Shown here piece by piece: positions 4,675 to 10,809 of a stretch of DNA of 10,809 nt. Location of the stretch: the NCBI GenBank assembly GCA_035528295.1, contig DATKYY010000021.1, positions 1 to 10,809 of the forward strand, in the 5' to 3' direction. The translations under genes and the position numbers were made by a program. The notes under the pieces are model-generated. The model worked only from the letters and a program-made list of their open reading frames with translations, searched no databases and was not told where the DNA came from. This DNA is from G020353235 sp035528295 (GTDB lineage Bacteria > Chloroflexota > Dehalococcoidia > Dehalococcoidales > JAUYDJ01). Every line of letters begins with the position of its first letter. Position 1 is the first letter of the stretch.

Positions 4675-7095
4675 ATGGTTTCCGGTAATACCAGACCAGT
4701 TAATATCGAAGAGGAGATGAAAAGCTCCTACCTTGCCTATGCCATGAGTGTCATCGTCTCCCGGGCACTGCCCGATGTGCGCGATGGGCTCAAGCCGGTG
4801 CACCGGCGCATTCTCTATGCCATGCGCGAGCTGGGGCTGGTTCACACCAGCCCGCACAAAAAGAGCGCCCGTGTTGTCGGTGAGGTACTGGGTAAATACC
4901 ACCCCCATGGTGACGCCTCGGTATATGACACCATGGTGCGCATGGCGCAGGACTTCTCCATGCGCTATGTCTTGATTGACGGACAGGGCAACTTCGGCAG
5001 TATGGACAACGACCCCCCGGCGGCGATGCGCTATACCGAGGCACGGCTGGCGCTCATCTCCGAGGAGATGCTCCTTGATATTGACAAGAATACGGTCAAC
5101 TTTATGCCCAACTTTGATGCCAGCCTCAATGAGCCTACCGTGCTGCCCGCCCTGCTGCCCAATCTGCTGGTCAATGGTAGCTCCGGAATCGCCGTCGGCA
5201 TGACGACCAATATCCCGCCGCATAATCTAACCGAGGTCTGCGACGCCCTCAGCTATCTCATTGATAATCCGGAAGCCACCGTTGATGATCTCATCCAGTT
5301 CATCAAGGGGCCTGACTTCCCCACCGCCGGCATTATCCTGGGGCAGGATGGAATCAAGAATGCCTATGCCACCGGTCACGGACGCATCGTGGTCCAGGCC
5401 AAGGCCCATACCACCGACGCTACCGACAGCGGGCGCCGCCAGATAGTGGTTACCGAGCTCCCCTACCAGACCAATAAAGCGGCCCTGGTGGAAAAAATTG
5501 CCGAGCAGGTCAAGGCGAAGAAAATCCGCGGCATCAGTGAGCTACGCGACGAGTCAGACCGCCAGGGGATGCGCATCGTCATTGAGCTGGGCCGGGGTGC
5601 CCAGCCCGAGCAGGTGCTCAACAACCTGTACAAACACACCGCCATGCAGTCCGCCTTCTTCGTCAACATGCTGGCGCTGGTCAACGGACAGCCCAAGGTA
5701 ATCAGCCTGAAGGAGGCGCTCCAGCATTATATTAACTTCCGCCATGAGGTCATCACCCGGCGCTCCCGGTTTGAACTGAAAGCGGCCAAAGAGAGGGCCC
5801 ATATCCTGGAGGGGCTCAAAATTGCCCTGGACAATATTGACCAGGTCATCGCCACCATCCGCAAAGCGGAAACGGCTGAGGTTGCCCGGCAGAAGCTGAT
5901 GACCGGCTTTAATTTAAGTCAAGCCCAGGCGCAGGCCATACTGGACATGCAACTGCGCCGGCTGGCTAACCTGGAGCGAAAGAAAATACTGGATGAGTAT
6001 GCCGAGGTCGTCAAGACCATCGCCTACCTGGAAGACCTGCTGGCCAACCCCAAGCGGATACTCTTCTTAATCAAGCAAGACCTGACCGAATTAAAGGCAA
6101 AATACGGTGATGAACGGCGCACCGAGATAAGCGGGCAAGAAGCAATCGAATTCAGCGAGGAAGACCTGATTCCTCACCAGAGGGTAGCGGTAACCCTCAG
6201 CCAGCGCGGCTTTATCAAAAGGGTGCCGGCTCAGGTCTACAAGCCGCAGCATCGTGGTGGCAAGGGAATCATCGGTATGATAACCAGAGAGGCCGACGCC
6301 GTCAGAATCATGGCCGTAGCCGATACCCACGATAACCTGCTCTTCTTCACCAACCGTGGTAAGGTCTTCAACCTCAAGTGCCACGAAATTCCGGCCGATA
6401 GCTCCCGCACCGCCAAAGGGATGGCCATCGTCAACTTCTTCCCCACCGCTGAGGACGAACGGATAACCACTATGGTGGCGGTGAGTGAATTCAAGCCGGA
6501 TACCTATCTACTGCTGGCGACGCGCTATGGCGAGATAAAAAAGTCGGCGCTCAGCAGCTTTGCCGCCGTGCGCGGTAGCGGGCTAATTGCCATGGATTTA
6601 GAAAAGGGCGATGAACTGATTGCCGCCGACATCGCTAGCGATAAAGACGATACCCTACTGATAACCGAAAAGGGACAGGCAATCAGGTTCGTGGTCTCCA
6701 GCCTGAGGGCAACCTTCCGCACCAGCGGCGGGGTGCGCGGCATCCGCATGGCGGCTGACGACCGCGTAATCGGCATGGATATTGCCCGCCCCAAGACCTT
6801 CCTGCTGGTGATTACCTCGGGCGGCTTCGGCAAGCTTACCGACGTGGATAGCTACCCCCGCCAGCACCGGGGAGGGAGCGGGGTAAGGACATTCAATACC
6901 ATTCCCAAGACCGGTGAGGTAGCTGCCGTCGAGATAGTTACCCTTTCCGAAGAGCTGATGATAATATCGGCGGAAGGGATTGTAGAGCGTACTCCGGTAA
7001 AGGGTATCTCAGTTCAGGGCCGGCGCACCCAGGGGGTCAGGCTGATGAATATCAGCCCCAGGGACAGGGTGGTGGCTATTGCCCACTTTGACTGA
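4675..7095 (+). CDS. gyrA: DNA gyrase subunit A
   Basis: A complete 806-residue gyrase A subunit. With GyrB it forms the A2B2 enzyme that introduces negative supercoils using ATP. The winged-helix domain carries the quinolone-resistance region HPHGDASVYD (76-85) and the catalytic tyrosine Tyr120 in AAMRYTEAR, preceded by GQGNFGS. The tower and coiled-coil region with AILDMQLRRL follows, and then the C-terminal beta-pinwheel from about residue 500. The GyrA box, the mark of gyrase against ParC/topoisomerase IV, is at 525-531 as QHRGGKG (His for the usual Arg/Lys). A similar QHRGGSG lies at 730-736 in a later blade. The position of E. coli Ser83 is Ala81, while Asp87 is kept as Asp85. The protein ends soon after the pinwheel without the acidic tail of E. 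coli GyrA. It starts three bases after the TPR gene with a strong ribosome site. Its 3' end overlaps the opposite-strand radical SAM gene by 20 bases. Confidence 0.98.
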   Translation: MVSGNTRPVNIEEEMKSSYLAYAMSVIVSRALPDVRDGLKPVHRRILYAMRELGLVHTSPHKKSARVVGEVLGKYHPHGDASVYDTMVRMAQDFSMRYVLIDGQGNFGSMDNDPPAAMRYTEARLALISEEMLLDIDKNTVNFMPNFDASLNEPTVLPALLPNLLVNGSSGIAVGMTTNIPPHNLTEVCDALSYLIDNPEATVDDLIQFIKGPDFPTAGIILGQDGIKNAYATGHGRIVVQAKAHTTDATDSGRRQIVVTELPYQTNKAALVEKIAEQVKAKKIRGISELRDESDRQGMRIVIELGRGAQPEQVLNNLYKHTAMQSAFFVNMLALVNGQPKVISLKEALQHYINFRHEVITRRSRFELKAAKERAHILEGLKIALDNIDQVIATIRKAETAEVARQKLMTGFNLSQAQAQAILDMQLRRLANLERKKILDEYAEVVKTIAYLEDLLANPKRILFLIKQDLTELKAKYGDERRTEISGQEAIEFSEEDLIPHQRVAVTLSQRGFIKRVPAQVYKPQHRGGKGIIGMITREADAVRIMAVADTHDNLLFFTNRGKVFNLKCHEIPADSSRTAKGMAIVNFFPTAEDERITTMVAVSEFKPDTYLLLATRYGEIKKSALSSFAAVRGSGLIAMDLEKGDELIAADIASDKDDTLLITEKGQAIRFVVSSLRATFRTSGGVRGIRMAADDRVIGMDIARPKTFLLVITSGGFGKLTDVDSYPRQHRGGSGVRTFNTIPKTGEVAAVEIVTLSEELMIISAEGIVERTPVKGISVQGRRTQGVRLMNISPRDRVVAIAHFD

Positions 7096-8911
7096 GGTAT
7101 TTCTGGTGGCAATCGGCTAGCCAGCGCTCCAGTCCGCAGGCATTACAGATTTCCGCCCGGCAGTCCGGGGTTTCCTTACCGGCCAAGGCACGCTCGTATT
7201 CCTGCTTCAGAAAGGCGAGGCATACCCCGGCATCAATATGGGCCCAGGGTAGCACCTCATCCAGGGAACGCTCGCGGTGGGCGTAAAAGCTCAGTTCAAG
7301 ACCGCTCTCGGTAAAGGCACGCAGCCAGTTATCATAATTAAAGCACTCGTCCCAGGCGTCAAAGGTTGAGCCCAGCTGCCAGGCACGGTGAATGACCTGG
7401 CCCAGCCGCCGGTCCCCGCGGGAGAGGGCGGCCTCAAGCATACTGAGCCTGGGCTCCGGCCAGGACAGCCTGATACCCCGTCGGGGCAGCCCCTGCTTTA
7501 GAAGCTCATGCTTGGCGCTTAGCCCCGCCTCGCTTTCCTGGGCCACCCACTGAAAGGGGGTGTGGGGCTTGGGCACAAAGCTGGACAGGCTGACCCTTAT
7601 CTGCGGTCTTTTCCCCTTGGCCTGCTTGCCCAGCGAGTTGACGGCAGCGATGAGCCGAATAATGTCTTCGATATCTTCACTGGTCTCGGTAGGCAGGCCG
7701 AGCATGAAATAAAGCTTGAGACTGGTCCAGCCCCGGGCAAAGGCGGTCGCCGCCGTCTCCATAAGCTCATCTTCAGATATTCGCTTATTAATCACTTTGC
7801 GCAGCCGCTCGCTGCCTGCCTCGGGAGCAAAGGTCAGCCCTGCCTTGCGGCGAGTGGACAGGGAATCAACCAGCTTTACCGAAAACTGGTCAACATGGAG
7901 GCTGGGCAGGGACAGGGTAAGGTCAGGATAACGCTGGGCAAGGCTACTGATTATTTCAGCAATGCCGGTGTAGTCACCGGTGTTCAGTGAGACCAGCGAG
8001 ACCTCATCATAGCCACAGCTGGCGATGAGTTCACCTACCGCGGCGATTACTTCTTCCCGGGGGCGCTCACGCACCGGACGGTAGATATTCCCCGCCTGGC
8101 AGAAGCGGCAGCCGCGACAGCACCCCCGCTGAATCTCTACCGCCCCCCGGTCGTGAACCACCTCAATAAAGGGGACAACCGGTCTGGTCACCGCCGGCGG
8201 CAGCTTATCAACCACCCGCCGCCGCACCACCGGGCTGGCCTGCTTTACCACCGGGGTAACGCTTTTAATTAAACCATCAGGCTGGTATTTCACCTGATAT
8301 AAACCGGGTACATAGATACCGGGTATAGCCGCCAGCTTAAGCAGCAGCTCTTTCTTTGATGCTTTAGCCTTCTTGCCATCCCGGAAGCAATTAATTAGCT
8401 CCAGCAAAACCTCCTCCCCCTCCCCGATGACAAAAAAATCAATAAAATCAGCCACCGGCTCCGGGTTGAAGACACAGGTGCCGCCCGCCATAACCAGGGG
8501 ATGGGTATCATCTCTGGCCTGGCTCAGTACCGGAATCTGGGCCAGGTCAAGCATATTGAGCACATTGGTGTAGGTAAGCTCGTAGCCCAGGGAGAAACCG
8601 ATAATATCAAAGTCAGCTAGCGGGTGCTTGGATTCAAGGCTGAGCAGGGGAATTGCGTATTTGCGCAATTGCGCTTCCATATCCCGCCACGGGGCATAGA
8701 CCCTTTCGGCAAGGACATCGGGCTGGCCATTGAGCAGGTCATAGAGAATGGGCAACGCCATGTTGGACATGCCGATTTCGTATAAATCGGGGTAGGCCAG
8801 AGCCACCCGGATGAAGGTCGTCTCCCAGTCTTTGACCCGGCTGTTCCACTCAGCGCCGGTATAGCGGGCGGGCTTGGTAACCTGATATAATATATTAGCG
8901 GGGTAGTTCAA
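7076..8911 (-). CDS. TIGR03960-type radical SAM protein with B12-binding-like N-terminal domain
   Basis: A 611-residue cytoplasmic protein. Residues about 30-175 form a B12-binding-like Rossmann region (IGFSLGYELTYTNVLNML, then GGTCVFNPEPVADFIDFFVIGEGEE), though I see no DxHxxG cobalt-ligand motif. The radical SAM domain follows, with the 4Fe-4S motif Cys264-x3-Cys268-x2-Cys271 (RGCCRGCRFC). Further conserved blocks are LTFAPEAGSERLR and LKLYFMLGLPTE, typical of the Elp3/MiaB-like SAM fold. The C-terminus carries a further Cys group, 584-x4-589-x2-592 (CRAEICNACG), probably a metal site. The family is widespread but its reaction is not established; in many bacteria the same protein is fused to or next to a DUF2344 partner, not visible here. 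The TTG start at 8911 is supported by GGAGG six bases upstream and by the absence of a better in-frame start. It is transcribed alone, convergent with gyrA. Confidence 0.93.
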   Translation of the reverse strand: MNYPANILYQVTKPARYTGAEWNSRVKDWETTFIRVALAYPDLYEIGMSNMALPILYDLLNGQPDVLAERVYAPWRDMEAQLRKYAIPLLSLESKHPLADFDIIGFSLGYELTYTNVLNMLDLAQIPVLSQARDDTHPLVMAGGTCVFNPEPVADFIDFFVIGEGEEVLLELINCFRDGKKAKASKKELLLKLAAIPGIYVPGLYQVKYQPDGLIKSVTPVVKQASPVVRRRVVDKLPPAVTRPVVPFIEVVHDRGAVEIQRGCCRGCRFCQAGNIYRPVRERPREEVIAAVGELIASCGYDEVSLVSLNTGDYTGIAEIISSLAQRYPDLTLSLPSLHVDQFSVKLVDSLSTRRKAGLTFAPEAGSERLRKVINKRISEDELMETAATAFARGWTSLKLYFMLGLPTETSEDIEDIIRLIAAVNSLGKQAKGKRPQIRVSLSSFVPKPHTPFQWVAQESEAGLSAKHELLKQGLPRRGIRLSWPEPRLSMLEAALSRGDRRLGQVIHRAWQLGSTFDAWDECFNYDNWLRAFTESGLELSFYAHRERSLDEVLPWAHIDAGVCLAFLKQEYERALAGKETPDCRAEICNACGLERWLADCHQKYLSQSGQ

Positions 8912-8917
8912 TCTATG

Positions 8918-8922
8918 CCTCC
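8918..8922 (-). promoter_or_regulatory. Ribosome binding site fixing the TTG start of the radical SAM gene
   Basis: GGAGG on the minus strand with six bases to TTG at 8911. No ATG or GTG with a comparable site is nearby. Confidence 0.75.
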
Positions 8923-8931
8923 AGACTGTCC

Positions 8932-8960
8932 ATTATAGGTTTTAGCCTCTTCAGGTGCAA
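8932..8960 (-). promoter_or_regulatory. Probable promoter of the radical SAM gene
   Basis: A perfect -10 TATAAT (8932-8937) with TTGCAC (8955-8960) as a weak -35 at 17 bases. The leader would be only about 14 bases, just enough for the ribosome site. It lies back to back with the FBP aldolase/phosphatase promoter. Confidence 0.55.
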
Positions 8961-8982
8961 CTCTCCGAGCCCGGCTAATTCC

Positions 8983-9011
8983 TTGACATGGATAGGTCGG
9001 ATTGCTAAACT
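8983..9011 (+). promoter_or_regulatory. Promoter of the FBP aldolase/phosphatase operon
   Basis: A perfect -35 TTGACA (8983-8988), a 17-base spacer and -10 TAAACT (9006-9011). Transcription would start near 9018, giving a leader of about 70 bases with no clear hairpin. Its -35 is 22 bases from the -35 of the divergent radical SAM promoter. Confidence 0.6.
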
Positions 9012-9086
9012 GTGGACGCCTAACCAACCCGGTCAATTTAAGCTAGCCTGATAGAGATTAAACATCCTGCTAACAAGGAGGCAATA

Positions 9087-10184
9087 ATGAAGCTTACATT
9101 GAGTGTCATCAAGGCTGACATTGGTGGTTACGTGGGGCATTCAGCATCCCACCCCGATATTCTGGCTAAAGCCGGTGAATCACTGGCCAAGGCGAAAAAG
9201 GCGGGGCTGCTTATCGACTATCATGTCACCCATTGCGGTGACGACCTGCAGCTAATTATGACCCACCAGCAGGGTGAGGAGAACGAGAGAATCCACAAAC
9301 TGGCCTGGGATACCTTCGTTGAGGGTACCAAGCTGGCCAAAGCCATGAAGCTCTACGGCGCCGGGCAGGACCTGCTCTCCGACGCCTTTTCCGGTAACGT
9401 CAAGGGAATGGGGCCGGGTGTCGCCGAGATGGAGATTGAGGAACGACCGTCGGAGCCGGTGATTATCTTTATGGCCGACAAGACCTCCGCCGGCGCCTGG
9501 AACATGCCCCTCTACAAGATGTTTGCCGACCCGTTTAATACCATCGGGCTGATCATTGCCCCCAATATGCACACCGGTTTTGCCTTTGAAGTGCACGATG
9601 TCAAAGAGCATACGAAGATAACCCTGAATACCCCGGAGGAGATTTATGACCTGCTGATTTTCATCGGTGCCCCTTCCCGCTACGCCGTGAAGGCGGTTTA
9701 CAGCCGGGAAACCAAAGAGATAGCCGCGGTGTCTTCTACCCAGCGCCTGTCTTTAATCGCCGGGCGGTATGTGGGCAAAGATGACCCGGTGTGTATCGTT
9801 CGCGCCCAATCGCAGTTCCCGGCGGTGGGCGAGGTGCTCGAGCCCTTCAGCCTGCCCCACCTGGTAGAAGGCTGGATGCGGGGCTCACATCACGGCCCGC
9901 TGATGCCGGTCTCCGTTGAAGATGCCACTCCCACCCGCTTTGACGGACCACCCCGGGTGACCGCCGCCGGCTTCCAGCTTGCCGACGGTAAGCTGATAGG
10001 ACCGCGCGATATGTTTGCCGATAAGTCCTTTGATAGGGCCCGCCAGTGGGCCAACGAAATCGCCGAATACATGCGCCGTCACGGTCCTTTTGAGCCACAC
10101 CGCCTGCCCCTGGAGGAAATGGAATACACCACCATGCCCCAGATAGCCAAGAAACTGGCCAAAAGATTCACTAAAGCTGACTGA
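9087..10184 (+). CDS. fbp: Bifunctional fructose-1,6-bisphosphate aldolase/phosphatase (class V FBPase)
   Basis: A 365-residue cytoplasmic enzyme of the archaeal-type family that joins DHAP and glyceraldehyde-3-phosphate to FBP and then dephosphorylates it to fructose-6-phosphate, driving gluconeogenesis one way. Residues known to matter in crenarchaeal enzymes are present at the same place, one position lower after about residue 90: Asp11 and His18 (KADIGGYVGH), Asp52/Asp53 (CGDDL), Gln94, Asp131 (FMADK), then Tyr228, Schiff-base Lys231 and Asp232/Asp233 (RYVGKDD), and Tyr347 near the end. Both aldolase and phosphatase activities, with Mg2+, are therefore expected. The ATG has AAGGAGG five bases upstream. 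It heads a probable operon with the GYD protein (32 bases downstream) and rdgB. The family is typical of archaea and deeply branching, often autotrophic or anaerobic bacteria, which fits the taxonomic guess. Confidence 0.96.
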   Translation: MKLTLSVIKADIGGYVGHSASHPDILAKAGESLAKAKKAGLLIDYHVTHCGDDLQLIMTHQQGEENERIHKLAWDTFVEGTKLAKAMKLYGAGQDLLSDAFSGNVKGMGPGVAEMEIEERPSEPVIIFMADKTSAGAWNMPLYKMFADPFNTIGLIIAPNMHTGFAFEVHDVKEHTKITLNTPEEIYDLLIFIGAPSRYAVKAVYSRETKEIAAVSSTQRLSLIAGRYVGKDDPVCIVRAQSQFPAVGEVLEPFSLPHLVEGWMRGSHHGPLMPVSVEDATPTRFDGPPRVTAAGFQLADGKLIGPRDMFADKSFDRARQWANEIAEYMRRHGPFEPHRLPLEEMEYTTMPQIAKKLAKRFTKAD

Positions 10185-10216
10185 TAACACAAAACAGGAT
10201 TAGGGGGAGGGAACAA

Positions 10217-10492
10217 ATGGCTGTTTATGTTATGCTCACCACCCTGACTGACGAGGGAAGAAAAACAATAAAGCAGAATCCAAACCGGCTGAAAGAAGTC
10301 AATCAGGAAGTGGAAGCCATGGGGGTCAAGATACTGGCCCAGTATGCCCTGCTCGGTCCGTATGACTTCGTTAACATTCTGGAAGCTCCGGATAACAAGG
10401 CGATAGCCAAAGTCGCTCTGGAACTGGGCTCAAGGGGCACTCTGCAGACCCTGACCATGGCCGCCATGACTGTTGATGAGATGAGCAAGTAG
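10217..10492 (+). CDS. GYD-domain protein
   Basis: A 91-residue protein made of one GYD domain, a small alpha/beta ferredoxin-like fold of unknown function (Pfam GYD family). Signs are the opening strand MAVYVMLTTLTDEG, the family motif as LLGPYDFVNILEAPD at about 45-59 (Gly-Pro-Tyr-Asp where the family name has Gly-Tyr-Asp), and the ending TLQTLTMAAMT. Length is normal for a stand-alone member. GGAGG lies six bases before the ATG. It sits 32 bases after the FBP enzyme and 14 bases before rdgB on the same strand, so it is probably in one transcript with them. The position does not reveal a role; a small-molecule sensing or oligomeric scaffold function is only a possibility. Confidence 0.9.
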   Translation: MAVYVMLTTLTDEGRKTIKQNPNRLKEVNQEVEAMGVKILAQYALLGPYDFVNILEAPDNKAIAKVALELGSRGTLQTLTMAAMTVDEMSK

Positions 10493-10506
10493 CCCCGGGT
10501 AAAAAT

Positions 10507-10809
10507 ATGGGTGGTAAGCTTCTCCTGGCGACCGGTAACAAGGCTAAGGTAAGGGAGTATAAGAGCCTGTTCGCCAATCTTAGTGGTGAAGTGGTTACTC
10601 TGGCTGAACTGGGCATCACCACGGAAGCCAGTGAAGGCGGCGGCAGTATGGAGGAAAATGCCCGGCTAAAGGCAGCCTTCTATGCCGCCGAAAGCCAGAT
10701 GATAGCCCTGGCCGATGACTCCGGGCTGGAGGTAGATGCTCTCGGTGGTGAGCCCGGCCCCCTGTCGGCCCGCTATGCCGGTGAGGGTGCCTCGGATAGA
10801 GATAGAATT
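10507..10809 (+). CDS. rdgB: XTP/dITP pyrophosphatase, RdgB/HAM1 family (3' truncated by window edge)
   Basis: The first 101 residues of a HAM1/RdgB enzyme, which hydrolyses dITP, XTP and ITP to monophosphate and PPi and so keeps deaminated purines out of DNA and RNA. Seen in order are LLLATGNKAKVREY (5-18, the substrate-loop SerThr/AsnLys motif of the family), MEENARLKA (48-56, metal-binding Glu), LADDSGLEVDALGG (68-81, catalytic Asp pair) and PGPLSARYAGEGASD (83-97). Full members are about 190-210 residues, so about half is missing past the right edge, with no stop in the window. The ATG lies 14 bases after the GYD stop; the ribosome site is weak (GGG), so coupling to the upstream gene is likely. 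Confidence 0.95.
   Translation, partial: MGGKLLLATGNKAKVREYKSLFANLSGEVVTLAELGITTEASEGGGSMEENARLKAAFYAAESQMIALADDSGLEVDALGGEPGPLSARYAGEGASDRDRI

Noticed and set aside
3880..6867. Several open frames of 60-180 codons on the opposite strand and in other frames of the TPR and gyrA genes
   Set aside because: They lie wholly within clearly coding genes, have no ribosome sites or recognisable domains, and are expected shadows in GC-rich coding DNA.
4675..7095. ParC (topoisomerase IV subunit A) instead of GyrA
   Set aside because: A GyrA box (QHRGGKG) and a full-length C-terminal pinwheel are present, which ParC lacks.

Overview
The window looks like a chromosomal segment of a moderately GC-rich bacterium. 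My best guess is Chloroflexota, in or near the class Dehalococcoidia. The grounds are recognition of the protein set only, not a search: an archaeal-type bifunctional FBP aldolase/phosphatase, a TIGR03960-type radical SAM protein, a GyrA preceded by a TPR protein, and small winged-helix proteins of a type I associate with that group and with archaea. GC-rich housekeeping genes flank a distinctly AT-rich block.

Layout. (1) 2-913 (+): the last quarter of mfd, open at the left edge. (2) About 914-3006: an AT-rich minus-strand operon of four genes. In transcription order these are a winged-helix protein (101 aa), a second (122 aa), a PD-(D/E)XK nuclease-like protein (258 aa) and a third winged-helix protein (115 aa). 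It has a near-consensus promoter, with a 7-bp inverted repeat overlapping the -10 box. This is the accessory part of the window and the best candidate for an undescribed system. (3) 3067-3837: a plus-strand terminator, a promoter, a secreted lipoprotein gene, a second terminator and a second promoter. The two promoters are near-copies of each other. (4) 3838-7095 (+): a TPR protein with an acidic tail, translationally coupled to complete gyrA. (5) 7076-8911 (-): a radical SAM protein, tail-to-tail with gyrA and overlapping it by 20 bp. (6) 9087 to the right edge (+): a probable operon of FBP aldolase/phosphatase, a GYD-domain protein and the N-terminal half of an RdgB-type nucleotide pyrophosphatase. 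Its promoter diverges from that of the radical SAM gene.

How the genes work together. mfd, gyrA and rdgB are genome-maintenance genes, acting in transcription-coupled repair, supercoiling and nucleotide-pool cleaning. FBP aldolase/phosphatase is gluconeogenic. The AT-rich operon seems unrelated to all of these and probably arrived by insertion downstream of mfd: a plus-strand terminator that could once have served mfd now lies about 2.15 kb from the mfd stop. Three related DNA-binding proteins with one nuclease suggest a self-regulated defence-like or toxin-antitoxin-like module, but nothing in the sequence proves a function. No tRNA, rRNA, CRISPR array, insertion sequence or transposase was seen.
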